48,709 nucleotides of DNA from Bacillota bacterium (GTDB taxonomy: Bacteria > Bacillota > Bacilli > Alicyclobacillales > SLC66): assembly GCA_021846285.1 (NCBI GenBank), contig JAJZCB010000016.1:1-48709 (forward strand), read 5' to 3'. How positions within the stretch are numbered: position 1 is the stretch's first letter; every line of letters starts with the position of its first letter. A program made the position numbers and the translations under genes. The notes under the pieces were generated by a model. That model was not told the origin of the DNA. It saw only the letters and a list, made by a program, of their open reading frames with translations, and did not search any database. Shown one piece after another: positions 43,617 to 48,709 of the stretch.

Positions 43617-43648
43617 ATCGATGCGTGGACAGACGCCCATGCCGCTTC

Positions 43649-43785
43649 GCGCCGCCATCAGTGGAATGGAAAACCCGCTCGGCCGGAATCGTATGCTGTG
43701 CCGAGGCGAGTTCGGCGCAGCCGTGTTTGAGAAGCGGCGCAGCATACGATTCCGGCGGGCAGACATGATCGTTTTTCAGGATGGA
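43649..43785 (+). repeat. Structured tandem repeat, copy 1
   Basis: First copy of an element of about 137 bases in the 396-base gap between rnjB and tepA (43617-44012). It has a conserved lead-in (ATCAGTGGA, then AAAACCCGCTCG), a 21-bp stem (43682-43702 pairs with 43736-43756, all Watson-Crick except one G-T), a 33-base loop holding GCGAGTTCGGCG and AGCCGTGT, and a tail ending TTTCAGGAT. It is not followed by a T-run at the stem, so it is not a standard terminator. Strand shown is arbitrary. Confidence 0.85.
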
Positions 43786-43795
43786 CTTTCATGCC

Positions 43796-43819
43796 TGAGT
43801 TTTGCGAAGCAAAATCTCA
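43796..43819 (+). other. Small hairpin between the two repeat copies
   Basis: TGAG and TTTTGC pair with GCAAAA and CTCA around loop GAA, with one bulged T at 43815. About 10 bp. It lies in the 37-base spacer between repeat copies and is not part of either. Purpose unknown. Confidence 0.5.
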
Positions 43820-43822
43820 CTT

Positions 43823-43960
43823 GCGCCACCATCAGTGGACTGAAAAACCCGCTCGTCAGGATTCATATGCTGTGCCCGTCGCGAGTTCGGCGTAGCCGTG
43901 TCTGAGCAGGGGCACAGCATATGAATCCGGTCGGCAGGGATGACCGTGTTTCAGGATAGG
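43823..43960 (+). repeat. Structured tandem repeat, copy 2
   Basis: Second copy, offset by 174-175 bases from the first. It has a perfect 19-bp stem (43859-43877 with 43910-43928) and a 32-base loop with GCGAGTTCGGCG and AGCCGTGT. Compared with copy 1, both arms change together at two stem positions (A-T to T-A and G-C to A-T), and copy 1's G-T pair becomes A-T. The remaining bases up to tepA (43961-44012) show no further copy and hold the tepA ribosome-binding site TAGGAGTGA. Confidence 0.85.
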
Positions 43961-44012
43961 TCCTCATCGTTGCGACATACTACCAGTGAGACATAGGTAG
44001 GAGTGACGCGAC

Positions 44013-44801
44013 ATGAGCCGTACCGTTTTGCCACCTGGTATCGGACAGGCCAAGGAATTCCTGAATCAGCAACTGCCGGAACGCGATCGGCCCGATGCGC
44101 TCACTGAACCCCCGCAGACACAGAATACCATTGCGGACAATATCGAGCGACTCGGTCAGACGAATCCTGTGACGGATGAGTCGAACATCTACTGTTTGAC
44201 CATTGTTGGTCAGGTTGAAGGGCACATCGTATTGCCGCCGCAAAACAAGACGACCAAATATGAGCATATCATTCCGCAGTTGGTGGCGGCTGAACAGAGT
44301 GACAAGATTGAGGGCGTGCTGATTATCCTCAATACCGTTGGCGGCGATGTCGAAGCGGGCCTGGCGATCGCAGAAATGATCGCCTCCATGTCAAAACCGA
44401 CGGTTACACTGGTGTTGGGCGGGGGGCACTCGATCGGGGTGCCGATCGCTGTCGCGAGCAACTACTCGTTGATCGCCGAGAGTGCAACGATGACCATTCA
44501 TCCCATCCGGCTAAACGGTCTAGTCATAGGTGTGCCGCAGAGTTTTGAGTATCTGGAGAAGATGCAGGAGCGAGTGACCAAGTTTATCACGGCTCATTCG
44601 CGCATCTCTGAAGAGGACCTGCGACATCTTATGATGACTACGGGGGAACTGGCCCGCGACATCGGCACCACCGTTGTCGGTCGGGACGCCGTTTTGCATG
44701 GGTTGATCGATGCCATCGGCGGGCTCGGGGCGGCCATGCATCAACTCCGTCAGATGATCGACGACTATCGGTCACAGCGACCGCGAGGGGTGGTCCAATG
44801 A
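44013..44801 (+). CDS. tepA: ClpP-family serine protease TepA
   Basis: A 262-residue ClpP-like protein. The Ser nucleophile is Ser140 ([11 protein letters not shown]) and the catalytic His is His163 (TMTIHPIRL); [19 protein letters not shown] forms the oxyanion-side strand. The N-terminal 50 residues are a family-specific extension. In B. subtilis TepA was linked to protein export and sporulation, and lies between rnjB and ylzJ-spoIIIE as here. TAGGAGTGA precedes ATG 44013. It overlaps the next gene by 4 bases. Confidence 0.92.
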   Translation: MSRTVLPPGIGQAKEFLNQQLPERDRPDALTEPPQTQNTIADNIERLGQTNPVTDESNIYCLTIVGQVEGHIVLPPQNKTTKYEHIIPQLVAAEQSDKIEGVLIILNTVGGDVEAGLAIAEMIASMSKPTVTLVLGGGHSIGVPIAVASNYSLIAESATMTIHPIRLNGLVIGVPQSFEYLEKMQERVTKFITAHSRISEEDLRHLMMTTGELARDIGTTVVGRDAVLHGLIDAIGGLGAAMHQLRQMIDDYRSQRPRGVVQ

Positions 44802-45016
44802 TTTTGTGGTCCGTTGTGCCTGAGGAGACGGTGTTTGCAGGATTTGGCGAACCAGGAAGTCTGCCGCAACTGCAGACCATTGAACGGGACGGCGTCACCA
44901 TGGTTGTGGAGTGGCTGGGGCCGGCCCAGGCTCGCCTTCATCGACTTATCTCCCCGCGTGCGATCGATTATCTGCGTCCGGAATGGGCGCCGGGACAGAT
45001 GATCACATTCACCTGA
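44798..45016 (+). CDS. YlzJ-like small protein
   Basis: A 72-residue protein of the YlzJ family, function unknown. The N-terminal [15 protein letters not shown], the middle [21 protein letters not shown] and the C-terminal [12 protein letters not shown] correspond in order to B. subtilis YlzJ, which also lies between tepA and spoIIIE. ATG 44798 overlaps the tepA stop by 4 bases. An intrinsic terminator follows 53 bases after its stop. Confidence 0.85.
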   Translation: MILWSVVPEETVFAGFGEPGSLPQLQTIERDGVTMVVEWLGPAQARLHRLISPRAIDYLRPEWAPGQMITFT

Positions 45017-45068
45017 ACGGTTGCGTTCGGGTATGTTTCGGAGACCAACGATATCGCACAGAGTCAGG

Positions 45069-45097
45069 CGGATCCTCCTTGCGGCGGATCCGTTTTT
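45069..45097 (+). terminator. Intrinsic terminator after ylzJ-like gene
   Basis: CGGATCC (45069-45075) pairs with GGATCCG (45086-45092), extended inside by CC/GG past one mismatch, with a TTGC loop, followed by TTTTT (45093-45097). It separates tepA-ylzJ from spoIIIE. The remaining bases up to 45223 show no clear promoter. Confidence 0.75.
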
Positions 45098-45223
45098 GCG
45101 AGTTGGCAGCAGGATAAACCGCCAAACGAGGCGAACTTGTAGAGCAAGAGGGATCGCTGCGGAGTTTGAGACACGCGCGGCGCCCGTGCGCTTTGGAGTT
45201 TGTATCTGGAGGCTTTAGGCGAT

Positions 45224-47830
45224 ATGGCTAAGTTAGACCACGCAAAACGCGTGTTGCAGTATGAAATTCTGGGGTTGCTCTTGATGGCCCTGAGTCTGGT
45301 GACGCTCGGCGATCTGGGGGCGGTCGGCCAGGCGTTCGATGACTTGTGTATCATGCTGGCAGGCAACTGGCACTTTGTCGTGCCGATCTATCTGATGTGG
45401 ATGGCTGTCATCACGATGGTGCGCCGAAACAGATTTCGGTACACGAGTTTTCAGATAGGTATTGTACTGCTTCTGTTCGCGTTGCTGGTGTGGAGTGAGC
45501 TCGATCTGTATTCGGAGGGCGTCATCCAATATGGAACACAGCATCCCGATTTGCTGCATCTTACGCAAGTAGGGATTACCTCGTTGAGCCAGTCCCTGCG
45601 CGTGTTGGTCATCTCCCGTTCAAGCGTATTGCCCCCGGCAAACGCCGGCGGAGGCATGATTGGCTATGCCCTTTTCGCAGGCTTAAGATATTTGTTCGCG
45701 GTCTCTGGAACACTGTTGATTCTCATCGTAACTGTGCTGATCGCTCTGGTTCTGATGACACGGAAGTCGTTGGTGGGTACTATCGAGAAAGGGTCGCAGT
45801 TCTTCGAAACGCGCTTTGAACGCGGCTGGGCGCGGACCATGCGCGTCGCGGCCCGCGCACTTGCGGGATCCTCGACACACTCGCCTGATAGGCGTTTGGG
45901 CAAATCCGTGACGGGACGGCGCAAGAACAGTGGCTCAGATCAGGAATCTGTTGGCGAGGATGAATCTGTTGAGTTTTTGGTCGATGGTGATGACGGCGGC
46001 GCTGACCAACCGGTCGTAAAGGGGCGCCGGCGACGCCGGAGGGGGCGTCATACGAAACAGGACGATGAGGCTGTTCCGGAGCCGCGCCAGGCAGTGAGCC
46101 TGGCGGATGTGAACGCCTCCAGCGCGGATTCGTTTCCCTTTCCAGACTTCAGTGTGCCATACACGGATGATCCCCCGTTTGAAGAGTTTCTGGTGGGTGG
46201 TTCTGTGCAGCCCACATTACCTCTTGACGAAGAGGCGGCGGATCGCAAGAACCGCTCGGGCGTCACGGTGGATCCGGCGCAGGCTCGGGTCACAGTCCGT
46301 CTCTCTGAGCCGATACTGCCCCCGATCGCGCCGGATCCGCCGCCGCGACAGACAGGAACGGAACAGGGGACGGCCACAGGAACTGCGGGAGAGGGGATCA
46401 AGCCTTATCGTCTGCCCGATTCCCGACTGCTGGATCGGTCTGGCGCAAAGCGCGGCGATGGCGCTGCCGCGACCAGAGATCTGCAATCTCACGCAAAGAA
46501 GCTGGGGGACACATTTTCCAGTTTTGGCGTCGAGGTCCGAGTGCTGGGGTACAGCCGCGGGCCCACGGTGACGCGATACGAGATCCAGCCAGCCGTTGGT
46601 GTGAAGGTAGCGCGGATTTTAAGTCTGGCGGACGATTTGGCCCTGGCTCTAGCCGCCCGCGATATCCGTATTGAAGCGCCGATACCTGGTAAATCCGCGA
46701 TTGGCATCGAGGTGCCCAATAAGGAGATTTCGGTCGTGGCTTTTCGCGAGGTCGTGGAAACAGACACGTTTACGAATGCCAAAAGTCTGCTCTCCTTTGC
46801 GCTCGGCAAAGACATCGCAGGCCATACTGTCGTTGGCGATCTGGCGAAGATGCCACACGTTCTTGTCGCGGGAGCAACCGGTTCGGGGAAGAGTGTATGC
46901 ATCAACGGCATCATCGCGAGCATTCTCTTTCGGGCAAAACCAGATGAAGTGAAATTCATCCTGATCGATCCGAAAATGGTGGAACTCGGCGTCTACAATG
47001 GGATTCCGCATTTATTCTCTCCGGTGGTGACAGAGGCTCGCAGGGCGGCTGCGGCGCTGCGCAAGGTCATTGTCGAGATGGAGCACAGATATGAACTGTT
47101 CAGCCAGGCCAAGGTGCGTGATCTGGAACGCTACAACGCCTATGCGGAGAAACAGGGAAAACGCCTGTTGCCGCTGATCGTGGTCATCATCGATGAACTG
47201 GCGGACTTGATGATGGTGGCGCCCGGCGATGTGGAGGATGCCATCTGCCGTCTGGCGCAGATGGCCCGCGCGTCTGGGATTCACTTGGTTGTGGCCACAC
47301 AGCGTCCTTCAGTCGATGTCATCACGGGCTTGATCAAGGCGAATATTCCTTCACGGATCGCATTTTCCGTTTCTTCCGGCGTAGACTCCCGGACCATCCT
47401 TGACAGCACGGGAGCGGAGAAGCTTCTGGGGCGCGGCGACATGCTGTATTTGCCTGTCGGCGCCTCCAAACCCGTCCGCCTGCAGGGAGCTTTTTTGTCC
47501 GAACCTGAAGTAGAGCGGCTGGTCGATTTTGCGCGCCGTCAACAGGAAGCGGAGTATGTGGACGATTTCAGTGCGCTCGCCGATGAACGGTCGGCTGCCG
47601 TCGATGATATGGATCCATTGTTTGAAGAGGCAGTGCGACTGGTTGTTGAATCTGAGCAGGCGTCGGTATCGTATCTGCAACGCAAACTGAAAGTGGGATA
47701 TGCCCGCGCCGCCAGACTGGTGGATTCGTTAGAACAGCTCGGTATTGTGGGTCCGTTTGAAAACAGCAAACCGCGAGAAGTATTGATGACCAGAGAAGAG
47801 TGGTTAGCGCGCCAGACGCCGCTTGGCTAA
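45224..47830 (+). CDS. spoIIIE: DNA translocase FtsK/SpoIIIE
   Basis: An 868-residue DNA pump. Order: about four membrane helices (residues 1-190), a charged Pro/Asp-rich linker (about 210-400) with an RRRRRGRH patch, the alpha/beta motor (Walker [15 protein letters not shown] near 550, LIDPKMVEL, Walker [13 protein letters not shown] near 654, [19 protein letters not shown]), and a C-terminal winged-helix gamma domain ([20 protein letters not shown]). SpoIIIE moves the chromosome into the forespore. Name follows location next to tepA/ylzJ; a vegetative FtsK role cannot be excluded. ATG 45224 lies 11 bases after GGAGG; the upstream in-frame start at 45200 is less likely. Confidence 0.94.
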   Translation: MAKLDHAKRVLQYEILGLLLMALSLVTLGDLGAVGQAFDDLCIMLAGNWHFVVPIYLMWMAVITMVRRNRFRYTSFQIGIVLLLFALLVWSELDLYSEGVIQYGTQHPDLLHLTQVGITSLSQSLRVLVISRSSVLPPANAGGGMIGYALFAGLRYLFAVSGTLLILIVTVLIALVLMTRKSLVGTIEKGSQFFETRFERGWARTMRVAARALAGSSTHSPDRRLGKSVTGRRKNSGSDQESVGEDESVEFLVDGDDGGADQPVVKGRRRRRRGRHTKQDDEAVPEPRQAVSLADVNASSADSFPFPDFSVPYTDDPPFEEFLVGGSVQPTLPLDEEAADRKNRSGVTVDPAQARVTVRLSEPILPPIAPDPPPRQTGTEQGTATGTAGEGIKPYRLPDSRLLDRSGAKRGDGAAATRDLQSHAKKLGDTFSSFGVEVRVLGYSRGPTVTRYEIQPAVGVKVARILSLADDLALALAARDIRIEAPIPGKSAIGIEVPNKEISVVAFREVVETDTFTNAKSLLSFALGKDIAGHTVVGDLAKMPHVLVAGATGSGKSVCINGIIASILFRAKPDEVKFILIDPKMVELGVYNGIPHLFSPVVTEARRAAAALRKVIVEMEHRYELFSQAKVRDLERYNAYAEKQGKRLLPLIVVIIDELADLMMVAPGDVEDAICRLAQMARASGIHLVVATQRPSVDVITGLIKANIPSRIAFSVSSGVDSRTILDSTGAEKLLGRGDMLYLPVGASKPVRLQGAFLSEPEVERLVDFARRQQEAEYVDDFSALADERSAAVDDMDPLFEEAVRLVVESEQASVSYLQRKLKVGYARAARLVDSLEQLGIVGPFENSKPREVLMTREEWLARQTPLG

Positions 47831-47907
47831 TGATTCGGACATGATCTCTCCTTTGCCGCGTAAGATGAAAAGAGGACAACCTCAACATCGGCGAGGGGTG
47901 TTTAGTG

Positions 47908-48555
47908 ATGAACCGGCATGCGCGGTTTCGCAGCGGGGCGAGAAATTCGGGATCGAGACGGTTTTTGGCGTTGTGGGCCGGAACGGTCGCGCTGGCGATT
48001 GCAGTTGCGTGGGTGCAAGAGCATGGACTGTTGGTCGCGCGGGGGGGGAAGCACAGCGCTTTACCGCTTGCGGTTCGAGCAGGCGCACCACCTTCTGTGG
48101 GGCCATCCCCGTCTGCTCTTGTGAACGATCAGTATGCCGCGCAAGCGGTCAGCAACAGTCAGGAGCGGGAGATAGCGCGTGCGCTTACAACGGCAGTGCC
48201 CGGATTGGAAGAGGTGTACGTGCAGGGGCTCGCCACGGGAGGAGTTGCGATTGTAGCAACAGCCACGCTGCGAGGGTTTCCGCATATTTACGCGGTGGCC
48301 GCAGACGCGTCAAGCCGATTTTTGTTGACTGCCTATCGACTCCCTGGGATCAAAGTGGATTTTGCGGCGCTTTACACTGAGGAACAGGGGAGGTATGTCA
48401 TGGCCGTGGGGCTCGGCGCCAAAGAGGCGCAGGCGCTTTCCCTGGAAACTTTTGCACCGGATGAAGGTCTTGCGCTCACGCGGGATTTACAGCGCATCAA
48501 CCGTTTCACAGCCCCGTATTCGACGCAGGCATTTGCGCAGTATCAAGGACTGTAA
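47908..48555 (+). CDS. Unrecognised membrane-anchored protein
   Basis: A 215-residue protein that I do not recognise. It has a basic N-terminus (RHARFRSGARN), one hydrophobic helix (about residues 20-36, FLALWAGTVALAIAVAW), a Pro/Ser-rich linker, and a soluble domain from about residue 70. The part SQEREIARALTTAVPGLEEV followed by VAIVATATLRG recalls the ferredoxin-like folds of YhcN/YlaJ spore proteins, but this is only a resemblance by eye. It follows spoIIIE by 77 bases, where B. subtilis has ymfC. ATG 47908 has GAGGGGTG 7 bases upstream; GTG 47905 is possible. Confidence 0.8.
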   Translation: MNRHARFRSGARNSGSRRFLALWAGTVALAIAVAWVQEHGLLVARGGKHSALPLAVRAGAPPSVGPSPSALVNDQYAAQAVSNSQEREIARALTTAVPGLEEVYVQGLATGGVAIVATATLRGFPHIYAVAADASSRFLLTAYRLPGIKVDFAALYTEEQGRYVMAVGLGAKEAQALSLETFAPDEGLALTRDLQRINRFTAPYSTQAFAQYQGL

Positions 48556-48572
48556 ACGCATCTGGAGCGGTT

Positions 48573-48709
48573 TTGAAAACTGTCTGTCATGCCCTAAGGT
48601 TTGCGGCGGCCGGCTCCGGAAATATAGGCTTGGGTAAAACCGATGCCCTCTTTACGAATCCGTTTTATCAACTGTCGCAAAATGGCCTCGTGTCCCGTTT
48701 GCAAAAGGG
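48573..48709 (+). CDS. Start of a further gene, cut by the window end
   Basis: An open frame from TTG 48573, with GGAG (48564-48567) 5 bases upstream, runs without stop to the window end and gives about 45 residues (KTVCHALRFAAAGSGNIGLG, later TNPFYQLSQNGLVSRLQ). It starts 17 bases after the preceding stop, as expected for the next gene of the run. The fragment is too short for a family call. Confidence 0.4.
   Translation, partial: MKTVCHALRFAAAGSGNIGLGKTDALFTNPFYQLSQNGLVSRLQK

Noticed and set aside
43621-43905. 94-codon open frame in the rnjB-tepA gap
   Set aside because: It runs through both palindromic repeat copies, so its repeats (SGMENPL, SGLKNPL) come from the DNA repeat. It has no good ribosome-binding site and its composition is not protein-like.
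43649-43960. CRISPR array
   Set aside because: Only two repeat units, each far too long, and the spacer is itself a hairpin; no cas genes in the window.
43617-44012. Pair of intrinsic terminators for rnjB
   Set aside because: Neither long stem is followed directly by a T-run, and loops of 32-33 bases with conserved sequence are not typical of terminators.

Overview
The window reads as one long co-directional stretch of the core chromosome of a motile, endospore-forming, Gram-positive bacterium of the class Bacilli. I see no convincing gene on the minus strand. Spore genes (dpaA/dpaB, spoIIIE, tepA, a YlxY-type deacetylase-like protein), a Gram-positive PolC replicase, a type III flagellar export cluster and RNase J support this. 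The fairly GC-rich sequence and the gene order suggest the Alicyclobacillaceae or a close relative; that placement is inference, because no rRNA gene is present.

Region 1 (1-10474) is the distal part of a fla/che operon: end of fliP, then fliQ, fliR, flhB, flhA, flhF, flhG, a CheW-like gene with an apparent CTG start, cheC, cheD, a FapA/DUF342-like protein, a SwrB/DUF6115-like membrane protein and a short membrane-anchored MltG-like fragment. In Bacillus subtilis cheB, cheA and sigD sit in this operon; here they are not in the block.

Region 2 (10475-22003) is rpsB, tsf, pyrH, frr, uppS, cdsA, dxr, rseP and polC. It links translation factors to isoprenoid and phospholipid synthesis, site-2 proteolysis and replication. 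proS, found between rseP and polC in B. subtilis, is absent. rseP seems to use a CTG start overlapping the dxr stop.

Region 3 (22004-34071) is the nusA-infB operon and its continuation: rimP, nusA, rnpM, an L7Ae-family gene, infB, rbfA, nrnA, truB, ribF, rpsO and pnp. It has a strong promoter and structured leader before rimP, a structured leader before rpsO, a perfect hairpin between rpsO and pnp, and a clear terminator after pnp.

Region 4 (34165-48709) is the sporulation, cell-wall and lysine block: ylxY-like, mlpA, dut, dpaA, dpaB, asd, dapG, dapA, rnjB, tepA, ylzJ and spoIIIE, then an unrecognised membrane-anchored protein and the start of another gene. asd, dapG and dapA make dihydrodipicolinate; dpaAB oxidises it to the spore solute dipicolinate.

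The least explained piece of DNA is the 396-base gap between rnjB and tepA. It holds two tandem copies of an element of about 137 bases. Each copy folds into a 19-21 bp hairpin, with paired base changes between copies that preserve the stem, around a conserved loop. This is the best candidate here for an undescribed element.
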